The notes beneath the pieces were generated by a model. The model searched no databases and was not told where the DNA came from. It was given only the letters and a program-made list of their open reading frames with translations. Source: Paenibacillus sp. SY21-1 (lineage in GTDB: Bacteria; Bacillota; Bacilli; Paenibacillales; Paenibacillaceae). From it: 64,000 nt of DNA. The stretch is from the NCBI RefSeq assembly GCF_005222705.1, contig NZ_STGF01000008.1, positions 124,001 to 188,000 on the forward strand, given 5' to 3'. The position numbers and the translations under genes were made by a program. Position 1 is the first letter of the stretch; each line of letters begins with the position of its first letter. Of this stretch, positions 27,526-36,416 are shown piece by piece.

Positions 27526-28929
27526 ATGGAAAACAACGACATGACGCCGCGGCAGATCGTAGCGGAGCTTGATAAGTATATCGTCGGCCAGAAGCAAGCC
27601 AAACGTTCGGTCGCCATCGCTCTTCGCAATCGCTACCGGAGAAGCCTGTTGGACGAAGCATTGCGCGATGAAATCGTTCCGAAAAATATTTTGATGATCG
27701 GACCGACCGGCGTCGGCAAAACGGAAATTGCCCGCAGGCTGGCGAAGCTGGTGCGCGCCCCATTCGTCAAGCTGGAAGCGACGAAATTCACCGAGGTTGG
27801 TTATGTTGGGCGCGACGTGGAATCGATGGTGCGCGATCTGGTTGAAACCGCTATACGCATGGTGAAGGCGGAGAGGACCGAGAAGGTGAAGGATAAAGCC
27901 GAAAAACTGGCGAACGAACGTATCGTTTCGTTGCTGGTGCCGTCTGCGGTTAAGGCGAAGACGCAAAAAAATCCGTTCGAAATGCTGTTCGGAGGCCAGC
28001 AGCAAACCGAAGAGCCTGAAGCGGAGAAGGAAGCGGATCAGGGCTTGTCCCAGAAGCGCTCCCACATTCGCGAGCAGCTTGCGGCGGGCAAGCTGGAGCA
28101 GGAGATTATAGAAATCGAGGTCGAGGACACGACGCCGAACATGATGGATATGCTCGCGGGCGGCCAAGGGCCTGAGGGCATGGGAATGAACATGCAGGAG
28201 CTGTTCGGCCAGTTGATGCCCAAGAAGCCTAAAAAGCGCAAGCTTCCGGTCAAGGAGGCGCGCAAGGCGCTCACGCAGGAGGAAGCGAACAAGCTGATCG
28301 ACATGGATGATGTCATTGCCGAATCGGTCATTCGGGCGGAGCAGTCAGGCATTATTTTTATCGATGAAATCGACAAAATTGCCAGCCCTTCCAGAGGCTC
28401 CGGTCCTGACGTGTCGAGAGAAGGCGTTCAACGGGATATTCTTCCAATCGTAGAGGGATCTACGGTCATGACCAAATACGGCCCTGTTAAAACGGATTAT
28501 GTCCTGTTTATTGCGGCCGGGGCGTTTCACGTATCCAAGCCTTCGGATCTGATTCCGGAGCTGCAGGGAAGATTCCCGATTCGGGTCGAGCTGACGAGCC
28601 TTAGCCTGGAAGATTTTATCAGCATTTTGACTGAGCCGCAGAACGCCTTAACGAAGCAATATACGGCATTGCTGAAAACGGAAGGCATTGAAGTCGAGTT
28701 TTCGGCGGAGGCGATTCATGAGCTTGCTTCCATTGCAGCCGATGTGAATCGGAACACGGAAAATATCGGCGCCCGCAGGCTTCATACGATTCTGGAGAAG
28801 CTGCTCGAGGACCTGTCGTTCGAGGCGCCGGAGCTGTCGCTGGATTCCATGACGATAACCCCGGAGTACGTAAGGGAAAAATTGGGCAGTATTGCGCAAA
28901 ATCGCGATTTGAGTCAATATATATTGTAG
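27526..28929 (+). CDS. hslU: HslU (ClpY) protease ATPase subunit
   Basis: AAA+ unfoldase that feeds substrates to HslV. The 467-residue form starts at ATG 27526, 8 bases after GGAGGG; an ATG at 27493 adds 11 unconserved residues. It begins [17 protein letters not shown]. Walker [10 protein letters not shown] is at about residue 59, Walker [12 protein letters not shown] is in the middle, and the arginine-finger sensor region [11 protein letters not shown] lies near the C-terminus. The inserted I domain (about 115-240) is Glu/Met/Gln-rich with [14 protein letters not shown]. codY follows with 27 bases between the genes. Confidence 0.97.
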   Translation: MENNDMTPRQIVAELDKYIVGQKQAKRSVAIALRNRYRRSLLDEALRDEIVPKNILMIGPTGVGKTEIARRLAKLVRAPFVKLEATKFTEVGYVGRDVESMVRDLVETAIRMVKAERTEKVKDKAEKLANERIVSLLVPSAVKAKTQKNPFEMLFGGQQQTEEPEAEKEADQGLSQKRSHIREQLAAGKLEQEIIEIEVEDTTPNMMDMLAGGQGPEGMGMNMQELFGQLMPKKPKKRKLPVKEARKALTQEEANKLIDMDDVIAESVIRAEQSGIIFIDEIDKIASPSRGSGPDVSREGVQRDILPIVEGSTVMTKYGPVKTDYVLFIAAGAFHVSKPSDLIPELQGRFPIRVELTSLSLEDFISILTEPQNALTKQYTALLKTEGIEVEFSAEAIHELASIAADVNRNTENIGARRLHTILEKLLEDLSFEAPELSLDSMTITPEYVREKLGSIAQNRDLSQYIL

Positions 28930-28956
28930 TTGTTAAGAGTTTTGGGAGGCATAGGA

Positions 28957-29727
28957 ATGAGTTTACTTACAAAGACAAGGACGCTGAACCGACTTCTGCA
29001 GCGAGCGGCTGGCAAAACCCTCAGCTTCAGAGAAATGGCGGAAGTGCTGTGCACGACCATACAAACGAATGTGTTCGTGCTCAGTCGGAGAGGAAAAGTG
29101 CTTGGTTGCGCGGCAGTAGACGTGTACGACCATGAGTTCATGCGCTCGCTTTCCGCAGAGGAGCTTCGTTTTCCTCAAGACAGCAACGAAAGATTTCTCG
29201 AAATGCAGGAGTCGATGACGAATGTGCGTCCGGACCCAGGTGTGTATGAAGCGTTCGCCAAGCTTGGCGATCAGGAGATTATGACAGTCGTTCCCATCAA
29301 GGGCGGCGGCGATCGGCTCGGGACGCTTGTGCTTACTAGGCTGGACGGGGAATTCGATGACGAGGATCTGGTGCTTGCCGAATACGGCTCGACGATAGTC
29401 GGAATGGAGATTTTGCGAGAACGAGCGGATGAAATCGAACAGGAAGTGCGCAGTCGGGCGGTGGTAGCTGTCGCTATCGGTTCCTTGTCTTTTAGCGAAA
29501 TGGAAGCGGTCGAGCATATTTTTGAGGAGTTGGATGGCAAGGAAGGTTTGCTAGTCGCCTCCAAAATCGCTGATCGTGTAGGTATAACGCGATCCGTCAT
29601 CGTTAACGCGCTCCGCAAGCTGGAAAGCGCGGGCGTTATCGAAACACGTTCGCTGGGGATGAAGGGTACCTATATTAAAATTTTGAATCAACAGCTGCTG
29701 CAAGAGCTGGATAAATTGAAAAAATAA
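28957..29727 (+). CDS. codY: GTP-sensing global repressor CodY
   Basis: Transcription regulator that binds GTP and branched-chain amino acids and represses nutrient, competence and motility genes in rich conditions. The 256-residue form starts at ATG 28957 after GGGAGGC. The N-terminal GAF domain (about 1-155) begins [15 protein letters not shown] and includes [15 protein letters not shown]. The C-terminal winged helix-turn-helix contains [30 protein letters not shown], seen here as [12 protein letters not shown] and [11 protein letters not shown]. subtilis CodY has 259 residues and sits in the same place. A terminator closes hslVU-codY just before the fla/che operon. Confidence 0.98.
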   Translation: MSLLTKTRTLNRLLQRAAGKTLSFREMAEVLCTTIQTNVFVLSRRGKVLGCAAVDVYDHEFMRSLSAEELRFPQDSNERFLEMQESMTNVRPDPGVYEAFAKLGDQEIMTVVPIKGGGDRLGTLVLTRLDGEFDDEDLVLAEYGSTIVGMEILRERADEIEQEVRSRAVVAVAIGSLSFSEMEAVEHIFEELDGKEGLLVASKIADRVGITRSVIVNALRKLESAGVIETRSLGMKGTYIKILNQQLLQELDKLKK

Positions 29728-29753
29728 AGCTATGGGACATTTATCCCATTTGA

Positions 29754-29786
29754 GTCCTATCTTATAATAAAGATAGGGCTTTTTTC
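29754..29786 (+). terminator. Rho-independent terminator after codY
   Basis: An eight-base perfect stem CCTATCTT/AAGATAGG with loop ATAAT is followed by GCTTTTTTC. It begins 27 bases after codY. Confidence 0.9.
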
Positions 29787-29871
29787 TTATTGTAATAAAT
29801 TAGGGAATTGTAGAATATTAGGATGTCAGCAAAATTCGACACATGCATCTCATTTTTTTCATTTTTGCTGT

Positions 29872-29898
29872 CAAACAAAGAAGGAAACACGCCGAATT
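29872..29898 (+). promoter_or_regulatory. Candidate sigma-D promoter of the fla/che operon
   Basis: CAAA (29872-29875), a 15-base spacer and GCCGAATT (29891-29898) resemble the sigma-D consensus TAAA-N14-16-GCCGATAT. It lies 48 bases before flgB. B. subtilis also has a sigma-D promoter here, next to a sigma-A promoter that was not convincingly found in this gap. Confidence 0.6.
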
Positions 29899-29909
29899 TG
29901 TTGAATACT
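29895..29909 (+). promoter_or_regulatory. Possible CodY box overlapping the fla/che promoter
   Basis: Eleven of 15 positions match the CodY consensus AATTTTCWGAAAATT. It overlaps the sigma-D-like -10 and would block initiation. Four mismatches make it tentative, but the regulator gene is adjacent and CodY represses this operon in B. subtilis. Confidence 0.35.
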
Positions 29910-29946
29910 ATGAAAGTGATCTTCTATGTGAAAGTGGTGAAACTAG

Positions 29947-30363
29947 ATGAATTTGTTGAATGGCGCATCCTTCAGACGGATGGAAGGGGCCGTACAGGCA
30001 GCCGAAATGAGACAGCGCGTCATTTCTAACAACCTGGCCAACGCAGAAACGCCGCATTTCAAACGATCCGAGGTTGTATTTGAGGATCTGCTCGAGCAAT
30101 CGATGGGAGCCGGATCGGCAAAGAGGCTTTCCGGTTCGCTTACAAATGAACGACACATCCCGATAGGCAGAGGAACGGCTACTGTACCTTTACCCCAATT
30201 GATAACGGATGAAACAACGGCGATGAATAACAATGAAAGCAATGTGGATATTGACCGCGAAATGTCGCTGCTGGCCAAGAATCAGCTAAGCTACAATCTG
30301 TATGTGCAACAAATTAACCACGACTTCAGAATGATTCGCACAGGAATCGAAGGGAGAGTTTAA
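29947..30363 (+). CDS. flgB: Flagellar basal-body rod protein FlgB
   Basis: Proximal rod protein of the flagellum and first gene of the fla/che operon. It has 138 residues. The conserved N-terminal rod motif is LLNGASFRRMEGAVQAAEMRQRVISNNLANAETPHFK, seen here in RQRVISNNLANAETPHFK. The C-terminal part has NNNESNVDIDREMSLLAKNQLSYN, typical for FlgB. Both ends form the amphipathic helices used for axial packing. It starts at ATG 29947, after GTGGTGA, and is exported by the type III apparatus, so it has no cleavable signal. flgC follows two bases after its stop. Confidence 0.96.
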   Translation: MNLLNGASFRRMEGAVQAAEMRQRVISNNLANAETPHFKRSEVVFEDLLEQSMGAGSAKRLSGSLTNERHIPIGRGTATVPLPQLITDETTAMNNNESNVDIDREMSLLAKNQLSYNLYVQQINHDFRMIRTGIEGRV

Positions 30364-30365
30364 AG

Positions 30366-30815
30366 GTGAAGCTATCAACTGGCTTTGATATTAGCGCTTC
30401 GGCCCTAACCGCGCAGCGATTGCGGATGGATGTAATCACCTCCAATATCGCTAACGCCGAAACAACCCGGGGCAGCTTCGTTAATGGGCAGTTTCAGCCT
30501 TACAAACGAAAGATGGTTGTCGTCGAGCCGATACAGACCTCCTTCTCAAGCATATTGTCCAAGCAAATGAATGCCAATTCGGCAGCTCAGGGCGTAAAAG
30601 TCACGAGTATTCGGGAGGATCAGTCGCCTAACAAGCTGGTCTACAACCCTACGCATCCCGACGCGAATGCAGAAGGCTACGTTAGCATGCCGAATGTCGA
30701 TGTCATGAAGGAAATGGTTGATATGATTGCTGCGTCACGCTCCTATGAAGCGAACGTTACCGCGCTTAATGCAACCAAATCGATGTTTGTCAAAGCGTTG
30801 GAAATAGGCAAATAA
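30366..30815 (+). CDS. flgC: Flagellar basal-body rod protein FlgC
   Basis: Rod protein that joins FlgB and FliE. It has 149 residues and starts with GTG at 30366, 2 bases after flgB, with the GGGAGAG site inside the end of flgB. The N-terminal motif FDISASALTAQRLRMDVITSNIANAETTR is conserved, as is GYVSMPNVDVMKEMVDMIAASRSYEANV in the C-terminus, shown here by its core DVMKEMVDMIAASRSYEAN. No signal peptide is expected. flgB-flgC-fliE spacing is as in B. subtilis. Confidence 0.97.
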   Translation: MKLSTGFDISASALTAQRLRMDVITSNIANAETTRGSFVNGQFQPYKRKMVVVEPIQTSFSSILSKQMNANSAAQGVKVTSIREDQSPNKLVYNPTHPDANAEGYVSMPNVDVMKEMVDMIAASRSYEANVTALNATKSMFVKALEIGK

Positions 30816-30841
30816 GCATACAAGCATAGGAGGAATGGATA

Positions 30842-31147
30842 ATGATTCAGCCGCTGTCGATCGGATCAGCCGTGCAACCTAAACTGACGGATGCCAAGAC
30901 CATTCAGCAAGCGACGCCCGCGGAGCTCACTCAATCTTTTGGCCAATATTTGCAAACCGCTATTGATCAGGTTAGCGCCCAAGAAAAAAATGTCCATAAG
31001 CTTAACGATAAGTACTTGGTCGGCGAAGTGGATGTGACAAAAGTATTGATTGCGTCGGAGCAAGCGCAGTTAAGCCTGCAACTAACCTCCCAAATTCGCA
31101 ACAAAGTAGTAGAAGCCTATCAAGAAATGATGCGTATGCAAATTTGA
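30842..31147 (+). CDS. fliE: Flagellar hook-basal body protein FliE
   Basis: Small protein that links the MS ring to the rod. It has 101 residues, the typical length. The C-terminal pattern VDVTKVLIASEQAQLSLQLTSQIRNKVVEAYQEMMRMQI is the family hallmark, with its core IASEQAQLSLQLTSQIRNK. The N-terminus is variable and polar. It starts at ATG 30842 behind AGGAGGA and is followed by fliF after 42 bases. Confidence 0.96.
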   Translation: MIQPLSIGSAVQPKLTDAKTIQQATPAELTQSFGQYLQTAIDQVSAQEKNVHKLNDKYLVGEVDVTKVLIASEQAQLSLQLTSQIRNKVVEAYQEMMRMQI

Positions 31148-31189
31148 TAGACCTTTGGACCTAGCATAGAGATTGGGTGAGGTGACAAC

Positions 31190-32761
31190 GTGAACGAAAG
31201 AATCGCCCAATATCGAACGAGGCTTACGCAATTCTGGAGCCAAATGGGCAAAAAGCAAAAAATATGGTTAGGCGCATCGTTGGCAGCCATTGTGCTGACG
31301 ATCGTATTATTAACGGTTGTATTTTCCAGAACAGAATACGAGATTGCATTTCAAAATCTGGATTCTACGGATGCCGCAGCCATTATGAACGCTCTGGATG
31401 GGAGCGGGATCCCATATCAGCTTGGTGACAACGGCAAAAGCATCTCCGTTCCAAGCAAGGTAGCTTCGCGGGTCAAAGTCGATATCGGTTCGCAAGGTCT
31501 CGTTCAAAACGGATCGATCGGGTTTGACGCCTTTAACACAAGCTCGACGCAATTCGGAACGACGGAAAATGAATTCAACGTTAAATATTTGAACGCGTTG
31601 AATGGAGAAGTGCAGCAGCTGCTTAACGCGATGCAAGGGGTGCAGAGCTCCAAGGTGCTGATTAATCTGCCCAAGGAAAGCGTGTTTTTGTCGCCTGAAG
31701 ACGAAGAACAGGCTTCCGCATCCATCATGCTGCAATTTATGGCGGGTTACCGTCCAAGTCAGCAGGAGGTAGACGGGTATTACAACCTTGTCAAAACTGC
31801 TGTTCCCAAGCTTGCTATTGCTGATATTACGATTTCAAGCCCGCAAGGCGAGCTTACATACTCTGAAGCTGGAGCTGTTGCGGCTGGAAGCACCAGTGCC
31901 GCTGACACTCAATTCAAAATCAAGCGCAAGTACGAATCGGAACTCAAAAAAGATATTCAAGAGTTTCTAAGCCTTATCGTCGGAGAGGACAATGTGGTCA
32001 TCCAAGTGTCCAGCACGATGAATTTCGACGCGAAGCGTACCGAAGAAACGCTCTACAGGCCGCTTGAGAACAACAATAACAACGGCGTCGTTCGAAGCGA
32101 GGAAATTAACAGCAACACGGCGACAGGAAGCAACGCTACCCCGGGCGGAGTTACCGGCACCGGAGAAACGGATGTTCCCGGTTACGAGGCGGGCTCCGCA
32201 GGAGACAGCACCTCCGAGTCGAATTCGACCGTCCGCAACTATGAAATCGATACGATCAACAACAGCATCGTGTCGTCGCCGTTTGTTTTAAAGGATCTTA
32301 ATATTAGTATCGGCATCGAGGCTGCAGAATTGAATGAGGAAGGCAGCAGAGAAGCAATTTTAAATTATTTGACTGGAATTGTAAGAGCGCAGCTTGCCGA
32401 TTCCGGACAAGATGTAAACGATGACGCATTGGTTGCGAGAAAAGTTGCACTTATTTCCAGAACGTTTGCAGCATCGGCAGATGCGAATCAAGGCGCAGGC
32501 TTGTCGATGCCTTGGATTATCGGACTTGGGGCAGCCGCGCTCGCTATTATCGGCGGACTCGTGTACGTTATTATGCGCAGACGGAAAAGGCAGGAAATTG
32601 AAGAGGCGATTCCGGAAGAGCCGGCGAAGGTTGAATATCCAACGCTGGATCTGGAAAGCACAGGAAATGAAAATCAAGCCCGCAAAAATCTTGAAACGCT
32701 CGCTAAGCGCAAACCGGAAGAGTTCGTTAACCTTCTCCGCACATGGCTCGTGGACGAATAG
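31190..32761 (+). CDS. fliF: Flagellar MS-ring protein FliF
   Basis: Membrane ring protein that is the foundation of the basal body and export apparatus. It has 523 residues and starts with GTG at 31190 after GTGAGGTGAC. Two transmembrane helices flank the protein: about residues 24-45 (WLGASLAAIVLTIVLLTVVF) and about 443-465 (IIGLGAAALAIIGGLVYVI). The periplasmic/extracytoplasmic ring-building motifs (YEIAFQNLDSTDAA and LINLPKESVFL) lie between. A Ser/Thr/Gly-rich stretch lies around residues 300-345. The short cytoplasmic C-terminus, which binds FliG, ends KPEEFVNLLRTWLVDE. Confidence 0.98.
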   Translation: MNERIAQYRTRLTQFWSQMGKKQKIWLGASLAAIVLTIVLLTVVFSRTEYEIAFQNLDSTDAAAIMNALDGSGIPYQLGDNGKSISVPSKVASRVKVDIGSQGLVQNGSIGFDAFNTSSTQFGTTENEFNVKYLNALNGEVQQLLNAMQGVQSSKVLINLPKESVFLSPEDEEQASASIMLQFMAGYRPSQQEVDGYYNLVKTAVPKLAIADITISSPQGELTYSEAGAVAAGSTSAADTQFKIKRKYESELKKDIQEFLSLIVGEDNVVIQVSSTMNFDAKRTEETLYRPLENNNNNGVVRSEEINSNTATGSNATPGGVTGTGETDVPGYEAGSAGDSTSESNSTVRNYEIDTINNSIVSSPFVLKDLNISIGIEAAELNEEGSREAILNYLTGIVRAQLADSGQDVNDDALVARKVALISRTFAASADANQGAGLSMPWIIGLGAAALAIIGGLVYVIMRRRKRQEIEEAIPEEPAKVEYPTLDLESTGNENQARKNLETLAKRKPEEFVNLLRTWLVDE

Positions 32762-32772
32762 GAGTGGTTTAA

Positions 32773-33786
32773 ATGTCTAAAATGATGCAAGGACTGACTG
32801 GCAGGCAGAAAGCGGCCATTTTGCTTATTACGCTTGGTCCGGAGGTATCGGCTCAAATTTTCAAACATTTGCGCGAAGAGGAAATCGAGCAGTTGACGCT
32901 CGAAATCGCCAACGTCCGCAAAGTTGACAGCATGGATCGAGAAACGATTCTAAGCGAGTTTCATCAAATTTGCATGGCACAGGAATATATCACGCAAGGC
33001 GGCATCACATACGCCAAGGATATTCTTGAGAAGGCGCTCGGCGAACAAAAGGCGCTTGAGGTCATTAACAGGCTGACTGCGACGCTGCAAGTAAGGCCGT
33101 TCGATTTCGCCCGCAAGGCGGAACCGACCCAAATTCTGAACTTTATTCAGAACGAAAACGCGCAGACCATCGCCCTTGTCTTGTCTTATTTGCAAGCCGA
33201 TCAATCCTCGCACATTTTGTCCTCGCTGCCGCAGGAAAAGCAGGCGGAGGTTGCGCGGCGGATTGCGCTTATGGACAGCACGTCCCCGGAAGTCATTTCG
33301 CAAGTGGAACGCGTGCTGGAGCAGAAGCTGTCGGCAACGGTAACGCAGGATTACACGAATGCAGGCGGTATCGATTCGATCGTTCAGATTTTGAACGGCG
33401 TCGACCGCGGTACAGAAAGAACGATCCTCGATGCGCTTGAAATTCAGGACCCCGAGCTGGCGGAAGAAATCAAAAAACGGATGTTTGTGTTCGAGGATAT
33501 CGTCAACATCGACAACCGTTCCATTCAACGGATTATTCGCGATATCGAAAGCGCCGATCTGCAGCTTGCGCTTAAAGTTTCGAGCGATGAAGTTCGGGAG
33601 TCGATTTTCCGCAACATGTCCAAACGGATGGCCGAAACGTTCAAGGAAGAAATGGAATACATGGGCCCGGTTCGCCTTCGCGACGTAGAAGAAGCTCAAA
33701 CCCGCATCGTAGCTACAATCCGTCGACTCGAGGAGTCGGGAGAAATCATTATCGCACGTGGCGGAGGAGACGATATCATTGTCTAA
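32773..33786 (+). CDS. fliG: Flagellar motor switch protein FliG
   Basis: Rotor protein of the C ring that interacts with FliF, FliM and the stator. It has 337 residues, identical in size to typical homologues. The N-terminus GRQKAAILLITLGPEVSAQI, the middle EPTQILNFIQNENAQTIALVLSY (in part IQNENAQTIALVLSYL) and the C-terminal charged-helix region VNIDNRSIQRIIRDIESADLQLALK are seen. The C-terminal torque helix has conserved Arg, Asp and Glu residues. The ATG at 32773 follows GGAGTGG. Its stop overlaps the start of fliH by 8 bases. Confidence 0.98.
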   Translation: MSKMMQGLTGRQKAAILLITLGPEVSAQIFKHLREEEIEQLTLEIANVRKVDSMDRETILSEFHQICMAQEYITQGGITYAKDILEKALGEQKALEVINRLTATLQVRPFDFARKAEPTQILNFIQNENAQTIALVLSYLQADQSSHILSSLPQEKQAEVARRIALMDSTSPEVISQVERVLEQKLSATVTQDYTNAGGIDSIVQILNGVDRGTERTILDALEIQDPELAEEIKKRMFVFEDIVNIDNRSIQRIIRDIESADLQLALKVSSDEVRESIFRNMSKRMAETFKEEMEYMGPVRLRDVEEAQTRIVATIRRLEESGEIIIARGGGDDIIV

Positions 33787-34618
33787 TTTGATTAAATCCG
33801 CAAGCGTTGTTTCCGTTGAGCAATTGCGCCAGCTGCAGATCTTTTATCAGCACCAGCAAGAGCAGCAGACGCAGGAGGAGCATGTGAGCGAAAGCGAGCC
33901 TGCGCCGGATGAAGAAACGATTTCTCTGCGGGATCAAATTATTAGCGACGCCCAGTCGTTCGCCGAAGAACGGTTGCGTGAAGCGTCACAGGAGAGCGAG
34001 CGATTGCTTGCCGAAGCCGAGCAGCAAATAGAGGTCTGGTGGCTTGAGAAGCGCGCCGAGGATGAAGAGGCGGCCGAAGCGACAAGACAAGAGGGCTTTG
34101 AGCAAGGATATGCGCAGGGCGCGCTCCAAGCCGAGCAAGAAATGCGCGAGCAATGGGAGCAGAAGCTGGAAGAAGCGTCCTCGGTGCTCAAAGCGGCGTA
34201 TGCAATGAGAGAACAAATCATTCAAGAGGCTGAACCCTTCCTCGTTGAATTAAGCAGCGCGATTGCCGAAAAAATTATGGATCAGCAGCTGACGCTGCAG
34301 CCGGAAATTGCCATCGGACTCATTCGCAAGTCTTTGTCCAGACGGAGAGAGCAAGGCGTTATTACGCTTTGCGTGTCGCCGTCGCAGCTTTCATTTGTGC
34401 AGGCAGCGAGGGAAGAGCTGCTGTTGTCGATCGATTCTCAAGCCGAGCTGCAAATATTGCCGGATTCCACGGTCAAGGACAGCGGCTGCGTCATTCGTTC
34501 CGCCTTTGGCAGCATTGACGCGCGACTGGATACCCAGCTTGCCGAAATTAAACGCGAGTTGATCCATCTGGCACATCACAGCGGCGAAGAACGGAGCGGT
34601 GCGGATGAAGACCATTAA
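33779..34618 (+). CDS. fliH: Flagellar export regulator FliH
   Basis: Stator-like inhibitor/regulator of the export ATPase FliI. The likely start is TTG at 33779 (MSNLIKSASVV), 10 bases after GCGGAGGAG, within the end of fliG; the GTG at 33758 would add 7 unconserved residues. It has 279 residues. The N-terminal part is a highly charged Glu/Gln/Ala-rich coiled coil (about 20-150), with FEQGYAQGALQAEQE as the FliH core. The C-terminal V-type-ATPase-E-like domain (about 150-279) has IAEKIMDQQL and VKDSGCVI. The end overlaps fliI by 14 bases. Confidence 0.93.
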   Translation: MSNLIKSASVVSVEQLRQLQIFYQHQQEQQTQEEHVSESEPAPDEETISLRDQIISDAQSFAEERLREASQESERLLAEAEQQIEVWWLEKRAEDEEAAEATRQEGFEQGYAQGALQAEQEMREQWEQKLEEASSVLKAAYAMREQIIQEAEPFLVELSSAIAEKIMDQQLTLQPEIAIGLIRKSLSRRREQGVITLCVSPSQLSFVQAAREELLLSIDSQAELQILPDSTVKDSGCVIRSAFGSIDARLDTQLAEIKRELIHLAHHSGEERSGADEDH

Positions 34619-35930
34619 GCTTGATGCGCTGAAGTATATCGAGCATCTTCAACCGATTGATCCCATTCGCGTAAACGGCAAGGTGACGCAGGTTATTGGC
34701 CTTACGGTCGAGTCGGAAGGACCGGATTCCAGCATCGGCGATGTTTGCCTAATTTACCCTTCAAAAGGCGCGAAGCCGATCAAGTCGGAGGTCGTGGGCT
34801 TTCGCGACAATAAGGTCATTCTGATGCCTCTAGGCGAGCTGCATGCGATCAGCCCCGGCTGCGATGTCGTTGGGACCGGCAAGCCATTATCGGTGCAGGT
34901 TGGCTCGGAGCTGCTTGGCAAAGTGCTCGACGGGCTCGGAAATCCGCTTGACGGTTCCTTCTTGCCACGGCGGATGCCGCATTATTCGACCCACAACGAG
35001 CCAAGCAATCCGCTTATGCGTCCACGCGTCATTGAACCGCTCAGCATCGGCGTAAAAGCGATCGACGGCTTGCTCACGGTCGGACGCGGCCAGCGTGTCG
35101 GTATTTTTGCAGGCTCGGGCGTTGGAAAAAGTACGCTGCTCGGCATGATTGCCCGCAATACGTCGGCTGACGTCAACGTCATAGCATTGATCGGAGAGCG
35201 CGGCCGCGAGGTGCTGGAGTTTATGGAGAAGGATCTGGGACCGGAAGGTCTTGCCCGCTCCGTCGTTATCGTCGCTACGTCAGATCAGCCGGCGCTTATT
35301 CGCATGAAGGGCGCGTTGATCGCAACGTCCATTGCAGAATATTTTCGCGATCGCGGTTTAAACGTTATGCTGATGATGGACTCGGTAACCCGCTATGCGA
35401 TGGCGCTTCGCGAGGTAGGATTGGCCATCGGCGAGCCGCCTGCGACAAGGGGCTATACGCCTTCGGTTTTTGCGGCGCTGCCTAAGCTGCTTGAACGGGC
35501 AGGTACAGGCCCGACAGGCTCCATCACAGCATTCTATACGGTTCTCGTCGACGGCGACGATATGAACGAGCCGATTGCCGACGCCGTGCGCGGCATATTG
35601 GACGGCCATATCGTGCTTAGCCGGCATCTGGCGCACAAGGGACATTTCCCTGCCATCGATGTGCTGGCATCCGTAAGCCGCGTCATGAAGGAAATTGTGA
35701 CGGAAGAGCAGCAGGATGCGGCGAACGAATTAAAGAAGCTGCTCGCTATTTATAAAGATTCGGAAGACTTGATTAATATTGGGGCGTACCAGCGAGGATC
35801 GAATGCGGAAATTGATAACGCGCTTGCTTCTATTGATGCGATCCATGCTTTTACAAGGCAGAAAACGACGGAAAAGGTAAGTCTGGAAGAGGCTCAACAA
35901 CATTTACTGACAAATTTTCATAGGAGCTGA
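34605..35930 (+). CDS. fliI: Flagellum-specific export ATPase FliI
   Basis: Hexameric ATPase related to the F1 beta subunit that unloads chaperones and prepares proteins for export. The chosen start is ATG 34605 (441 residues), 8 bases after CGGAGC; a GTG at 34599 adds two residues. Walker A is GSGVGKSTLLG, preceded by QRVGIFA, and Walker B is LNVMLMMDSVTRYAMA. The family signature PPATRGYTPSVFAALPKLLERAG is seen in part as TRGYTPSVFAALPKLLERAG. fliJ follows after 8 bases. Confidence 0.98.
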   Translation: MKTIKLDALKYIEHLQPIDPIRVNGKVTQVIGLTVESEGPDSSIGDVCLIYPSKGAKPIKSEVVGFRDNKVILMPLGELHAISPGCDVVGTGKPLSVQVGSELLGKVLDGLGNPLDGSFLPRRMPHYSTHNEPSNPLMRPRVIEPLSIGVKAIDGLLTVGRGQRVGIFAGSGVGKSTLLGMIARNTSADVNVIALIGERGREVLEFMEKDLGPEGLARSVVIVATSDQPALIRMKGALIATSIAEYFRDRGLNVMLMMDSVTRYAMALREVGLAIGEPPATRGYTPSVFAALPKLLERAGTGPTGSITAFYTVLVDGDDMNEPIADAVRGILDGHIVLSRHLAHKGHFPAIDVLASVSRVMKEIVTEEQQDAANELKKLLAIYKDSEDLINIGAYQRGSNAEIDNALASIDAIHAFTRQKTTEKVSLEEAQQHLLTNFHRS

Positions 35931-35938
35931 ACCTGTCC

Positions 35939-36385
35939 ATGGCATCATTTCGCTATTCGTTTCAGAAGGTTGTTGATCTAAAGGCCAGCGAAAAAATGCA
36001 GGCGGAATGGCTTCTTTCCTCCGCTATTGGAGCATTGGCGGCTGAGGAGCTGTCACTCGAGCAGCTTAGATCCGAGCAGCATCAGTGGGAACAGCGGCTC
36101 ATCGACGCCTCCTTGCAGGCGGTTTCCCTTCAGGAATTGCAGATGATTCAGCAGTATGTCGAGTATTTGGCTGCCTGCATTGTGAACAAGCTTGCGGACG
36201 TCGTTCAGGCACAGAACGCGGTGGAGCGCAGGCGCGGCAAGCTGTCCGACAAAATGAAGGACGAGAAGGTCTGGCTCAAGGCGAAGGAGCATGCTCATGA
36301 GCGCTTCCGCCATTCGATGCAGTTGAAGGATCAGAATGAGCTGGACGAATTGGCAAGTGTCCGCTTCATGCTATCGGCCCCGTGA
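35939..36385 (+). CDS. fliJ: Flagellar export chaperone FliJ
   Basis: Coiled-coil protein that sits in the FliI ring and couples ATPase activity to the gate; it resembles the F1 gamma subunit. It has 148 residues, almost entirely helical and rich in Glu, Gln, Leu and Lys. The N-terminus FRYSFQKVVDLKASEKMQAE is typical (RYSFQKVVDLK). A conserved C-terminal Asn/Glu region ends ELDELASVRF. It starts at ATG 35939, after TAGGAGCTGA. The sequence of this family is poorly conserved, but position after fliI makes the call safe. Confidence 0.93.
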   Translation: MASFRYSFQKVVDLKASEKMQAEWLLSSAIGALAAEELSLEQLRSEQHQWEQRLIDASLQAVSLQELQMIQQYVEYLAACIVNKLADVVQAQNAVERRRGKLSDKMKDEKVWLKAKEHAHERFRHSMQLKDQNELDELASVRFMLSAP

Positions 36386-36416
36386 ACTGATGCGTATGAC
36401 CAGCTAGAGGGAGTGG

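Noticed and set aside
29823..30029. 68-codon open frame starting before flgB
   Set aside because: It covers the promoter region and runs into flgB in another frame; no ribosome site and no similarity to known proteins.
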